This document shows, piece by piece, positions 1-12,020 of a stretch of DNA of 64,000 nucleotides. The notes under the pieces were generated by a model, which saw nothing but the letters and a program-made list of their open reading frames with translations, searched no databases and was not told the DNA's origin. Position 1 is the first letter of the stretch. Each line of letters opens with the position of its first letter. This stretch comes from Siphonodentalium dalli (lineage: Eukaryota; Mollusca; Scaphopoda; Gadilida; Siphonodentaliidae). The DNA lies in contig CP136065.1 of the NCBI GenBank assembly GCA_032622095.1, positions 41,019,503 through 41,083,502 of the forward strand, written 5' to 3'. Position numbers and translations under genes: made by a program.

Positions 1-32
1 CCGAGTCCGCAGGGGGGCCTGGATAACATCAG

Positions 33-467
33 TCACCCCCTGTGCTGTGTCCACTGCGGAGGCTGCCTGATGGTCGCAGTCTGCCTCGAAGGTGGTCTGG
101 CAGAGGTTGTCGCCGCTGGTTGTAGGTCCTGTCCAGGAGGGATCAGGTGGGAGGTAGCTGGGCGTCTCTCAGCCTTCATCTTGATCCACCTGGCCTTCCT
201 GTCGGCATCCATGCGGCGGCACGATGGAGTTTTCCTCTTCCTCTTATTCCTCCCCTCTCTGGTGGTGGTGGTGTGATGCTGGTGGGTTCCAGCATCCGGG
301 TTACCTCCAACAGAGGGTCCTGAAAAGTACCGTGATGGCGTAACCCGGAATTCCAGAAAAAGCTCCACGTGGCTACCCGACCTGCGTAAAGTCCAGGCCA
401 GGCAGGGATCCACGTGGAGTGAGCCGAGTGCGTGTCTGACATCGGCGGGGATTAAAGACGAATCCAT
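33..467 (-). CDS. transposon-like basic protein ORF, copy 1
   Basis: This is an open frame of 144 codons ending in TGA at the left edge side. I do not recognise a named family. Its N-terminus (LIP, then LHVDPCLAWTL, then VELFLEFRV) aligns by eye with the ORF at 802-1554 on the other strand, and both continue into a basic stretch (KRKRKTPSCRR here, KRKKTPSRRRR there). Two diverged, head-to-head copies in 1.6 kb indicate a mobile-element protein rather than a host gene; an ORF1 or gag-like role is a guess from the basic, Pro/Ser-rich composition. The local base composition is more GC-rich than the rest of the window. Confidence 0.45.
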   Translation of the reverse strand: MDSSLIPADVRHALGSLHVDPCLAWTLRRSGSHVELFLEFRVTPSRYFSGPSVGGNPDAGTHQHHTTTTREGRNKRKRKTPSCRRMDADRKARWIKMKAERRPATSHLIPPGQDLQPAATTSARPPSRQTATIRQPPQWTQHRG

Positions 468-801
468 TGTCCGGCCGAAGTCAGTAATCCGATCGCTGAG
501 CGAGCTAGCGAAGTCCAGGAGCGTTCAATCCAGGACGTCCTCTCTCGTCAGCGGTCGGAACACGAATTTATGATGATAAATATGGGACGAATTCCATACC
601 ATATAAGCCCATATTGGCTTCATTTAAACTACTTTTTTCAGCGATACGATTTACCAGATTCACGTGCTTTATAATGTGCTTTCATTGCAGTCCGCGCCAT
701 TCAACGGACAAACTGGTAAGATCTCAATGTGGCTTATTTCAGAATCAATTCAGTCCACTGTGAAGCTGAATGTTAGCTGTTTACTGACTTGGCAGAGGAT
801 T
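468..801. other. spacer between two inverted ORF copies
   Basis: I see no gene here. The plus-strand frame of the next ORF stays open back to about 664 but resembles nothing there, so the homologous start at 802 is preferred. Confidence 0.4.
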
Positions 802-1554
802 ATGGATTTAATCCCCTCTGCTTTGTTAGCGGCCTTGGATAGACTACATGTTGTGGACACCCTTAGCTGGACACTTCACCAGGCTAAGGGGGGCTTCGTG
901 AGTCTATCCGTGGAATACAGTACTGGAGCAGCTGGACACCACCAGGGGATCAAGACCGTCAGCAGGGATGTCACCACCGAAGCAGGGACGAAGAGGAAGA
1001 AGACCCCTTCACGTCGTCGCAGGGACGCAGCTCGGAGTGTTTAGTGGAGAAAGAAGAAGGCAGCTGTTGATCGGCCGGCTGCCTCTTCCCACTCGGCTGC
1101 GAAGACTGTTGGTCGCCTGGATTCCACCGACGATGCTACCGGTAGTCCAGCCCGGGAGAGGTATGAGAGACGCCCAGACCACCCCTCCCCCACTGGAATG
1201 CTGACTGCTGCCACCCAGACAGCCGCTGCTGATGCCGTGATGGAGACAGAGTCTTCATTCAAACCGATGACTCCGGAATACATGAGCCCGTAGTCATCCA
1301 TCTCCACCACGACCAGCAGCACCAACAGCACCGGCGCCGCCCGTATCACAGAAGACGTCGAAGACCTAGTTAAAACGCGCTGGCGAGTGGCGACTCAGGT
1401 AGAAGCCGAAATGATGAGTGCACAGTGTCAGGCTGGTGTTCTGAAATCCCAACAGCAGCAAGAAGCTCAGGATAAACTATTGAGACAGTACGGAGTGGAG
1501 CTCCCCACAGCAACAACAACAGAAGAAGCACCACATCAACGGAAAAAAAGATAA
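802..1554 (+). pseudogene. transposon-like basic protein ORF, copy 2, with two in-frame TAG codons
   Basis: From ATG at 802 a single frame runs about 250 codons to TAA at 1552-1554, interrupted only by TAG at 1042-1044 and TAG at 1291-1293. No frameshift is needed. The N-terminal part (MDLIPSALLAALDRLHVVD) matches the minus-strand ORF at 33-467, and both share the basic KRKKTPSRRRR-type stretch. The C-terminal part is Gln-rich (SQQQQEAQDK) and ends in a basic KKR. The family is not recognised; the paired copies argue for a mobile-element ORF. A decayed copy is likelier than read-through, but both stops being amber in an otherwise clean frame is notable. Confidence 0.5.
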
Positions 1555-2219
1555 AAAAAGAAACAAAACATCATAATGTTTAGATAAATTTTTTTGTCAT
1601 CCTCATTTTTATGTTTTTCCTACTCATAACATCAAAATCACTCCAATGTGGGTTGTAAGAAAGGGCTTCCTGCCATTTCAAATCCTCCCTGGCCCAGTCC
1701 AAAACTACCGTAAAGATGTGAAGCTATGTGAATAGTTAGGTCCAATTTGAACCTATCTGAATTGCACAACCATATGTTGGTGCAATATGGGTGTCGTGTC
1801 TGTTGCCGCAATATCAAATCATTAATTGTTATGGATAACCCAGTCCCCGGGGCCAATACGATAATTAAATATAGGATAAATATAGAATACACCTACTGTA
1901 GCCAAGAGTACCACAAGAAGTGGAATTGTGGTCTTAACCATCACCATTCAGGTGAGTGGCTGAAACCACAATACCGCGATATGTGAAAACTCAGTAATAT
2001 ATGGGTGTATTTTATTTATATCATAATTGTTATTTGTGATTTATTTCCCAGGGAAACTAGTCTACAGCTTTGAAACTGTTTGGTTATGTTTACAATGTAT
2101 CTACACCTATTGACTCAAATAATTAACGTTATAGACTGTTATATAGGAATTATGTATATACTGCGAATAAACGGAAGGATGCAATGCGAGGACTTGACTA
2201 TACGGGCGATCAGCATTCA
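1555..2219. other. non-coding, nothing recognised
   Basis: Only short chance ORFs occur here. Poly-A-rich sequence directly follows the ORF stop at 1554 and could be the 3' tail of that element. Confidence 0.4.
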
Positions 2220-2572
2220 TTAAAGGGGTACTGTACACCACATTCGGCAATGTATAGGACCATCTCCTTTTATACTCAACAGAATATATCGAACAAATTA
2301 ATGAATCTGAGCCATGGATTAGTGAAGAATACGCTCATGTGCTCTATGAACGATACAAATAACATGGTAATTGTAATGAAAATGTATTTATGACTCCAGC
2401 CATAAATTCATTTGCATTATAATTACCATGTTGTTTACATCGTTCATTAAGTAAATGGGGGTATTTTGCACTCATACATGGCTCAAATTGATTTAGTTGT
2501 TGTATATTTTCTGTTGAGTATCAAGGGGATGGTCCCATAAATGGCCAGATTTAGTGTATATTACCCCTTTAA
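2220..2572. mobile_element. TTAA-flanked MITE, family M1 (copy 1)
   Basis: A 353-bp foldback element bounded by TTAA at both ends, with inverted termini starting AAAGGGGTACTGTACAC and ending in TACCCCTTT. The arms pair around 2395-2420. It has no coding capacity. Further copies lie at 16583-16860 and, as a half copy, at 21479-21675. The TTAA target suggests piggyBac-type mobilisation, which is an inference. Confidence 0.8.
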
Positions 2573-3464
2573 GCACGGCTCAAAAAAGAGTACAGTATTT
2601 GCGGGACCCTAACTTCCTGCCTATTGATCTCGCTTGCATCCCCCAGTGCTCATCTATGAAAAGGGTTGGCATTGGCTGATGTCAGTACCCGTATCACTTA
2701 TTCAACCTATATAACAACAGTAAAGCATCGGCAGTGAATGTTGGATGTAGAAATATTCCAAATATAGCTGTATGAGAATCAATTGAAAGGAAAACAACGC
2801 GATATTGACCCTGCATTCAAATCGTTCTTTTGTGAGAATTTCAAAATGATAGGCCGAATATAGGCTGACCGACAATCCAAACACTGAGGGAAAATCAATT
2901 AGGGACAATTCACAGAAGACCTTGGCGTCAGGTAAAATTGGAGTGTTTGTCGATATTGTAGCCCATGTGTTGCTTGTTTTCTTTTGCTTTTATTTTTGAT
3001 TTGTTTAGGCTTTTGTTTGTGAGTGTGTTTGCTTGCGTTTGAGACTGCATAGTCCAACCTGCTAATCTGACGACGCCTTGGTGTTCATATTTTTTAACAA
3101 AAACAAATCAAAATAAACATCTGGGTCAAACGTACTTCCAGGTCATTCAGTGATTCACCCATGTTAAGCCATCAATCAGTCGATATTCCCATTTAGATTT
3201 CCCCCAGTTCATATAACATTAAAAGCTAACTTATATTGAAATGCAGATACGTTTTAATTAAACCTTGCTATACTAAATGCATTATCCAATTATGTTATAA
3301 AAGTATACGTTGGGATAGTCTATTATTGATTTAGTGTTCATGTAATACAAGCAGACGACAGGCAGACGAACAGGCCATATTAGGAAGATGTATACCCACG
3401 GTAGGGTGTAAAGCTGAACTTTACAAAATAGGTGCCATACACAAACCAGCATATATATTTATTT
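2573..3464. other. non-coding, nothing recognised
   Basis: AT-rich sequence with no repeat that I could match elsewhere in the window and no credible ORF. Confidence 0.4.
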
Positions 3465-3623
3465 AACACCCATCGACGCGAGGCACATGTATTCAACGGA
3501 ATAGTGGAATACAAGCCGGAACTATTCTTGTTGACGATGTCGCCAAGACAGATGACGTACATTACGTCAACGATCCGATTCGGTTGATGCCCAGAAAATC
3601 ACTGGTTATTCATCAGAGTTAAA
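3465..3623 (+). repeat. repeat R1, left part (interrupted copy)
   Basis: This segment (CGCGAGGCACATGTATTCAA and following) matches 27722-27915. In the 27.7 kb copy it runs directly into the sequence that here resumes only at 5093, so this copy is split by about 1.47 kb of extra DNA. Confidence 0.7.
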
Positions 3624-3746
3624 TATGACATCAACGTCGTTTTTCGGTTGATCTATGAGCGAAAAGACCGATCAGTAGACGAATAACATACTGAAAAATT
3701 CCGTTGATGGCTTATAATTACAACTATAACACTTTATTTTCAACTA

Positions 3747-3803
<57 letters not shown>

Positions 3804-5092
3804 TCAGATAATATGCCATTTACGGGGTATTCTTTTGTCTTTTTGATTACATAATGCCCCACAATTTTCTAAAGATGCCCCACAATTTTAAACAAAAGAA
3901 ATTTCTCTTATAGCGACGAAATTTACATTTTTCCTTAATTGTCAAGAATTTTCCGTCCGCACTTGGCGGAAATGACACTGGGCATGATTACTACTTTCAT
4001 TTTACTGATTTCCGCGTTATTTCGTAATTATATCACTTTACGAAATAACGGAAATCTTCGAAATGACCCGTAATTCGAATGATTTCAATCTATACACACA
4101 CACACGAAGTCTCAAAATATATAGGAGATGAGTTCCGCGCAGCTACTATTAATCCATCTCAGAAAATTAATTGCCAAAACATGATTTTCCGTTGGACGAT
4201 CTCGGAATTTGGTTGATGGGCCGAAAATAAATTGGCCGAAATTGTCAACGAGCAACTTCGCCAAGCAAACTTTCAGAAAATAAATATTTACACTTCAACT
4301 TCAATTTTCAGCAATGAACTATCCATGATAAAAATAATTACTTGTTTGGCTACGATTTACGTTTAAAATGACTCATTAACAACCCAATAATTATCAACAC
4401 ACACAGAGTCGAATCCGCGATCTCCGGTAAAATTATTAACTCCAGACCAGTCCAGACTCCAGCCCGATGACCGATGTAATTTGTAAACAAATGCCCTGAT
4501 CATATCTAATGTACTCGTGGCAAAATTAATGTCATCAGCATTGTTATGAAGCTGAAAAGTATTAAAAGGGTTGTAATCGGGTAACACATTTTATTTATTT
4601 CCAATAAAATGTGCCATGTTGATCAGCCTGATTCATGATAAGTTGTGTTCACAGCAGTAACTATACACGTTGTCATAGACGCTTTTTCGAAAATTGGACA
4701 AATGAAAAACGCGGCACAAACTTTTAGTGTTCAGTCGAGGGTTACACAAACATGAAGACAGCTTAAATGAACAGACATAAGTATAGTATAGTGTCCGTAA
4801 GAAGCAGAAACAAGCAATATAGACATCAACTACTTGTTCAAATGTTTCTAGCATTGAGTTTTCGAGTTGTTTTTTCACTGAAATTCTAATGGAATTCTCG
4901 TTCCGCGCTTTCGCGTCATCCAGGGACGTCGTGTGGGGCGACGGTTATAGACTCGCCCATTTTACTTAAAGTGTCACTACGCGATGTGACTCGTCTACTG
5001 CAAAGTCTATGCACTGATAGATCAGGTCACGCGGTAGCCTCTCGACCAATCAAATGCCCGCATTTCGACCAAAACGAAAGTAGTTGTAATTA
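3624..5092. other. 1.47-kb segment interrupting repeat R1, with a TA microsatellite
   Basis: This DNA is absent from the otherwise collinear copy at 27.7-28.1 kb. It contains a (TA)n run at about 3749-3802, a short CA run near 4095, and no recognisable coding sequence. I found no clear terminal inverted repeats at its edges, so insertion here and deletion there are both possible. Confidence 0.5.
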
Positions 5093-5335
5093 TATCACAA
5101 TAAAGGTAGTCATAGTATCAATGAAGGTGACAGTAAAGGATTTAATTTATCTGACACAACGGTGTAGAATAAATACAGAACACAACTTGCATCATAATCT
5201 CGAATCTTTTATCGAACTCGTTGCGGACGGCTCTTGCGAAATATATCCTTGCGCCATCCGCAACTCATTCGATAAAAGATTCTCGATTAAAATGCGCGTT
5301 GTGTACTGTCTATATATATATATATGCCATTATGG
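5093..5335 (+). repeat. repeat R1, right part
   Basis: It matches 27912-28125 (TCACAATAAAGGTAGT, then the ATCTCGAATCTTTTATCGAA block). An internal inverted pair of that block gives a small hairpin around 5197-5285. The 172-codon ORF overlapping it has no recognisable protein features. Confidence 0.7.
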
Positions 5336-5799
5336 CATAAACACAGATAAACCAACCCACGGGTCCCACGCACAAGTATGGAGTCTATATTTGGAAAACA
5401 AATTTCCACCGAAACAATTTATAGCGAAAGGCTTGATCAACAGAGAGTGGCTAAAATGCAAGCTTGGCGCCAAGCTTGGCAGTTTTTAAGGCAGGTGACT
5501 AAAAGACAAGCTTGGCGTTTTCAAATTTTTAAAAAGCCTTTTAAACGCTGTTTTCGGGTGAATTATGCGGGAATAGCACCAGTTAATTACTTATATGGCC
5601 CATTTTCGTAAATTAATCGACAATAGTGGCAGTAATGTCCCCGATTGGTTGGTTAATAGGGGGCGTGGTCACAAAATCAAAACATCGTCTTTTTACGCAG
5701 ATTTCTTGTCGGTTTTTGGTCGATTTCTCTTTTTAAACATCAGTTGGACTAAGTTTTTTATTCGAAACATGTTGAATGGTTATCATTTATCACTCTCAT

Positions 5800-6655
5800 A
5801 GTCGAGCTTGGCGGTTTTGAACATTATATGCGAAGAATTTTTGACTTTTAGATGACCGACCACCGAACCGCCAAGCTCGAATAAAAAATCAAAATATTAA
5901 GCTGAATTTTCGCCGATTTCTCGATTCTAAAACACGTTCCATCTAGTTTTTATGTAAAAACGTGTAAAATGATTATCATTCTTCACAAATATAATCGGGC
6001 TTGGCGGTTTTGAACATTATATACAAAGAATTTTTGACTTTTAGATGACCGACCACCGAACCGCCAAGCTCGAATAAAAAATAAAAATATTAAGCTGAAT
6101 TTTCGCCGATTTCTCGTTTCTAAAACACGTTCCATCTAGTTTTTATGTAAAAACGTGTAAAATTATTATCATTCTTCACAAATATAATCGGGCTTGGCGG
6201 TTTTGAACATTATATACAAAGAAGTTTTGACATTTTGATGACCGACCACCGAACCGCCAAGCTCGAATTAAAAATAAAAATATAAAGCTGAATTTCGGCC
6301 GATTTCTCGTTTCTAAAACACGTTCCAGCTAGTTTTCATGTAAAAACATGTAAAATGATTATCATTCTTCACAAATATAATCGAGCTTGGCGGTTTTTAA
6401 TATTTTATATTAAGAATTTTGGACATTTGATGACCGACCACCGAACCGCCAAGCTCGAATTTTAAATCAAAATATGAAGCTGAATTTCCTGAGATTTCTC
6501 GTTTCTAAAACATGTCCCAGCTATTTTTCATGTAAAAATATGTAAAATGATTATCGTGCTTCACATATATACTCGAGCTTGGCGGTTTTTAAAATTGTGT
6601 ACTTAGAATTTTCGACTTTTATATGACCGCTCACCGAACCGCCAAGCCAATGCAA
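5800..6655. repeat. tandem array in left foldback arm (5 units)
   Basis: Five units of about 192 bp start near 5803, 5996, 6188, 6380 and 6573. Each contains GAGCTTGGCGGTTTT about 55 bp before GAACCGCCAAGCTC, so every unit can itself fold into a hairpin. The spacer TTTCTCGTTTCTAAAACA and a TTTTTATGTAAAAA motif are also repeated. Confidence 0.85.
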
Positions 6656-7161
6656 AATGATACCCAGACCAAACCGAGGCAAAATGATACCCACCGAATA
6701 TTGTCAACGTGTACCCATTAATGATCGTCCATGCAACTAATCAAACTTGTTCAATTATGTTATATTCTTGTTTCGATGTAGCATTGTGATTTAAATGGCA
6801 CGTATATATAAGATAAGTTAGTCGTGTGTGGAACGGTCACAATGATAATATACATGAATTCCAGAGGGCAAACTGTAATATAATTTAATTCTCCATCCAC
6901 ATTAAATTATTATTATTATTATTTGTTTTTTGGGGGGGATTTGACCCAGGAGGATTTGAAAGAGCCTGAGACGTCATTTTTTCTTTCTTTTTAGTGTAAA
7001 CATATTTTTATTTCCAACATAACATAATATACAGATGATACAAAATTAATATGCAAAATAGAAGAGAATCAGAATCAGAATTCAATTAATCTCAAATCGT
7101 CGTACATGTTGACATAGCAGAGACATATATATGTCACTCACATCAGTGCTATAATAAATAA

Positions 7162-7512
7162 TATTTAGTAAAATGTCCGAAATGTGATCTCGTAAAGTAT
7201 AGCAAAATAAACCGACTTGGCACATATTTTTGGTTTAGTGCCATCACAAATGCGGTCAAGACGCATATGCCAAATTTAACAATTCTATTTTGTTGGAATC
7301 ACATCAAGAGGGATTTCAGATTTCATATCAAACATCATTTAGGGGCTCAACCGAAAGAGATCACCGTGTATTTGAATGACCTTGCAGTCATACTTAAATG
7401 TAACAATGTTGAGGAATCTACAGAGAGTACAAACAGCGATCTGAAAAATGGAGTGGTGCAGCAAAATCATATTTCGATAAAAATTAAAATTCTTATCTTA
7501 AAATATCAGTAA
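7162..7512 (+). pseudogene. Mutator-like transposase remnant in foldback loop
   Basis: A frame open from 7162 to TAA at 7510-7512 lies in the unique centre of the foldback element. Around its ATG (7267) it reads FWFSAITNAVKTHMPN, then LFCWNHIKRDFRFHIKHH, then ITVYLNDLAVIL. The C-x-x-H within CWNHIKRD and the preceding Ala-rich helix resemble the part of MULE transposases just after the second catalytic Asp. The catalytic DDE residues are not visible, so this is at most a fragment and cannot mobilise the element. The assignment is by memory of family motifs and needs a profile search. Confidence 0.4.
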
Positions 7513-8454
7513 AAACGTAGCATTTTCGGTCGCCCCTTTTTTGGCGACCATCTTGGGCATAGAAAGGTGGCTTTGCTTCATTTATGACAAGATAACACCA
7601 AAATTGCATCAAACTGACTTAACAGAAAATGGCAGCCATCTTGAATTACAAAAAATGCTCAAAGCGGATTTTAGCGAAATTTTTGATATTTTATATATAA
7701 ATTATTGGACTTAAGTCCAATTCATTTGAACTTAAGTCAAATTAGTGAATTGATTTGGACTCAAGTCCAATTCATTTGGACTTAAGTCCAATTCATCTGG
7801 TTTAAAACGATAGTCCCCTTCTTTGTAACGGTATATATTCCTGCAAGTCTTGATTAACAGTCAAACTCCATACAATTGCGTCCCTTTTGCCACGTGGCTT
7901 GTTTTCGGCATCGTTGAAATGGTTCGAACCCGAATTGGCATCTTATCGGGAAGTGGCATGTCGCCAAAGAGGAAAAGACTTCATATAAGCCATCGGGCTT
8001 GTTGTCTGGTCCTCATTTCCATACATTATCTCTTCTATTTTGCATATTAATTTTGTATCACCTGTACACGTGCATATTATGTTATGTTGGAAATAAAAAT
8101 ATGTTTACACTAAAAAGAAAGAAAAAATGACGTCTCAGGTCCTTTCAAATCCTCCTGGGTCAAATCCCCCCTCCCCCAAAACAAATAATAATAATAATAA
8201 TTTAATGTGAATGGAGAATTAAATTATATTACAGTTTGCCCTCTGGAATTAATGTATATTATCATTGTGACCGTTCCACACACGACTAACTTATCTTATA
8301 TATACGTGCCATTTAAATCACAATGCTACATCGAAACAAGAATATAACATAATTGAACAAGTTAGATTAGTTGCATGGACGATCATTAATGGGTACACGT
8401 TGACAATATTTGGTGGGTATCATTTTGCCTCGGTTTGGTCTGGGTATCATTTTG

Positions 8455-9500
8455 CATTGGCTTGGCGGTTCGGTGAGCGGTCATATAAAAGTCGAAAATT
8501 CTAAGTACACAATGTTAAAAACCGCCAAGCTCGAGTATATATGTGAAGAACGATAATTATTTTACATATTTTTACATGAAAAATAGCTGGGACATGTTTT
8601 AGAAACGAGAAATCTCAGGAAATTCAGCTTCATATTTTGATTTAAAATTCGAGCTTGGCGGTTCGGTGGTCGGTCATCAAATGTCCAAAATTCTTAATAT
8701 AAAATATTCAAAACCGCCAAGCTCGAGTATATTTGTGACGAATGATAATCATTTTACATGATTTTACATAAAAACTAGCTGGAACGTGTTTTAGAAACGA
8801 GAAATCTCAGGAAATTCAGCTTCATATTTTGATTTAAAATTCGAGCTTGGCGGTTCGGTGGTCGGTCATCAAATGTCCAAAATTCTTAATATAAAATATT
8901 AAAAACCGCCAAGCTCGATTATATTTGTGAAGAATGATAATCATTTTACATGTTTTTACATGAAAACTAGCTGGAACGTGTTTTAGAAACGAGAAATCGG
9001 CCGAAATTCAGCTTTATATTTTTATTTTTAATTCGAGCTTGGCGGTTCGGTGGTCGGTCATCAAAATGTCAAAACTTCTTTGTATATAATGTTCAAAACC
9101 GCCAAGCCCGATTATATTTGTGAAGAATGATAATAATTTTACACGTTTTTACATAAAAACTAGATGGAACGTGTTTTAGAAACGAGAAATCGGCGAAAAT
9201 TCAGCTTAATATTTTTATTTTTTATTCGAGCTTGGCGGTTCGGTGGTCGGTCATCTAAAAGTCAAAAATTCTTTGTATATAATGTTCAAAACCGCCAAGC
9301 CCGATTATATTTGTGAAGAATGATAATCATTTTACACGTTTTTACATAAAAACTAGATGGAACGTGTTTTAGAATCGAGAAATCGGCGAAAATTCAGCTT
9401 AATATTTTGATTTTTTATTCGAGCTTGGCGGTTCGGTGGTCGGTCATCTAAAAGTCAAAAATTCTTCGCATATAATGTTCAAAACCGCCAAGCTCGACTA
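8455..9500. repeat. tandem array in right foldback arm (6 units)
   Basis: Six inverted counterparts of the left-arm units carry GCTTGGCGGTTCGG near 8460, 8653, 8846, 9038, 9230 and 9422. The extra unit explains why this arm is about 200 bp longer. Adjacent units differ in spacer variants that match specific left-arm units in mirror order. Confidence 0.85.
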
Positions 9501-9866
9501 TGAGAGTGATAAATGATAACAATTCAACATGTTTCGAATAAAAAACTTAGTCCAACTGATGTTTAAAAAGAGAAATCGACCAAAAACCGACAAGAAATCT
9601 GCGTAAAAAGACGATGTTTTGATTTTGTGACCACGCCCCCTATTAACCAACCAATCGGGGATAATTACTGCCACTATTGTCGATTAATTTACGACAATGG
9701 GCCATATAAGTAATTAACTGGTGCTATTCCCGCATAATTCACCCGAAAACAGCGTTTAAAAGGCTTTTTAAAAATTTGAAAACGCCAAGCTTGTCTTTTA
9801 GTCACCTGCCTTAAAAACTGCCAAGCTTGGCGCCAAGCTTGCATTTTAGCCACTCTCTGATCAACA

Positions 9867-12020
9867 CGCATATACCAGTCAAAGAATTACAATTCACCCG
9901 TGCTTGGGATGAGGATTGGCCTTTTACGCTTCTCTCTCTTTTGAATCACGAGTAACAGGTAACATCAGTTTTTAGTCTTATCTTTTGTAACCTGCGTTCG
10001 TCCTAATGGCTGAATCGTGTGGACTATATTGATCCCGTAGTGTTGAACATTCGCTAGCAGATTAGTGTGGCGATAATTATGTTAAACAGAGACACGTATA
10101 GGCCAATATATGGTGGCTCGCTGTAAACATATGTGCAGCAAACTTAGGGGGCTAACGCACGTTTTAAATAAATTCAGCCAATATGGCAGATACCTTTTCA
10201 ACAAAGAATTGCTCGGGGTCTATCTGACGAAAAATGGTGAATTTCACAAATCATCATTTTCATTGTATATTGAATGTGAGAAATTATTAATAGAAGACAA
10301 AAACAATGGATTTTAATACATTTGAGAGGTTATCATTATTTTCTTTTTCATCCCTTTCGGTACCAAGAACTGCCAGAATAATTAATAATTTCATACAACA
10401 CTCCAATAACCAAATAGCTTATTGCCTTGGCTCCAAAGAGGATGCTTCATTTGTATATATATATAATGATCTTGAGTTAGATTTTGTATTGCATAATATA
10501 GTATCATACCCCCATATATTATAATAAATATAAAGCAGTCACGAATATTTCAGCCCAATGAAAATAAATGTTGATATGCAGTGTGGTCAACTCACAAAAA
10601 GAAAATAATAATTTCAACCTCAGTGTGATCAACACAAGCAGGGAGCAATCAAACGGAATAAGGCCACACTGTTAAGAGATATGGTGGTCAGCTTTAACTT
10701 GGTCATGAACCCATGACCCAGAACTCAACTCAGCCCAATAAGTCGCCTCTTATGCTCTTCAGATATGATACCATGGATATATGAACTGCACTTTAGAAAA
10801 AAATATATGTTACAGAAGTTCTTGGTACCTAAAAGCAGTGACATTGTATATATTTTTCATGTCATAAAAGTAAAGTAAATAAGGTTATAATACCCAATGG
10901 ATCGATGGTTCTTAAATATTGTGTCACAATAATCGCTTGTAGCTAATTTCTCAAAGACAAAATCCTGACAGATTTTGAGAAAATCCATTTTGTAATACCA
11001 GGAAATTTTGGCAAAACCTGCGTCTGACCCTTAAAGTGATGTGAAACACTCCGGTAGGGTGATCAAATAGAAATGGAGAATAATCTTGCTCAAGATAGTA
11101 ATTTAAAAAAATATTATATCCAAATAGACAACAAACACCGCCATTCTTATATATTAATTAAATACCGTAACTCGAGATGGCAAAATCTGTTTCGTTAGCT
11201 TATCGCAGAGAGTTGCGTCCCAAATCGAGAAGTAAATATTTACAATTGTGCGTAGTTCAGACGATGTTTTCTATTTAGTGGTAAGGTCGATTTGTTTGAA
11301 ATTTTCGCCGATGACACTAGAATGCTATATTCCTCCAGTTGGCATAGTGCCTGAATACTAACTTACTAGTTTCACGCACCCGAATAAGTGCATAATATAT
11401 CTTTAAATATATACTGATTAGTGTATCTAGGCAAGGTTGTCAGTTGTTCAACGGGGTCGATGGATTCTACATCCAGTGAGTGATTTCCATGTGGAATTAA
11501 CCCTTACTTGGTCTTTCCTCCATGCACCAATAATATTGGCAACATCTATCTTAATAATGTCTAGCAGCTGAAATGGCGATAAACCGTAACAAACCAAACT
11601 GTGTGGGCTAACCTAAGTATTCGCCCTGGTGAGGGTTATCTCCCGCCTAAGGTATTTAGCGTGACGCTACAGAAGACATAATCTTCTCACTCGATCATCT
11701 GTTCAAATATGTCATAGAGTTTGTGCAGGGGATACATTCATCGATTGTTGTCTTATATAGCACTGATTCTTTGTCATCCATCTTAATTCCCGCGTCTTAT
11801 CTTGTTGTCCTTCCTCTGCTATTTATTTTCATTTCTAAACGCGCCATCATACAATTTCAATCAATCTTTATCGAACGCTATTATGGTCAATTGTGGAATG
11901 TCAGGTGGGTATAGCGGCTTCAATCTTTTATCTTGAATCCGACGCCGTCATGAATTATCTCCCTTTAAAGATCCACGGTCCGATTTGATACCAATCTCTA
12001 CCAGAGCCACCATAGTTACT
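9867..12020. other. non-coding, nothing recognised
   Basis: Two short plus-strand frames (10110-10316 and 10306-10524) show no domain. The motif GGTACCAAGAACT near 10360 recurs inverted near 10820, giving a loose inverted repeat of unknown nature. Confidence 0.35.

Larger units (their letters stand above)
5434..9866. mobile_element. foldback (FB-like) transposon with 9-bp target duplications
   Basis: The element proper is 5443-9857, flanked by the direct repeat TGATCAACA at 5434-5442 and 9858-9866. Its ends are GAGAGTGGC and GCCACTCTC. The left arm (5443-7067) and right arm (8029-9857) are long inverted repeats that remain alignable over their whole length; the middle (7068-8028) is single-copy. 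Each arm contains an array of about 192-bp tandem units. Long repeat-bearing inverted arms plus 9-bp duplications are the features of Foldback elements, which are related to Mutator-like transposons. The transposase remnant in the middle supports that. Confidence 0.85.

Noticed and set aside
4971-5489. 172-codon plus-strand ORF
   Set aside because: It spans the border of repeat R1 and enters the foldback element; the R1 copy at 28 kb does not preserve the frame.
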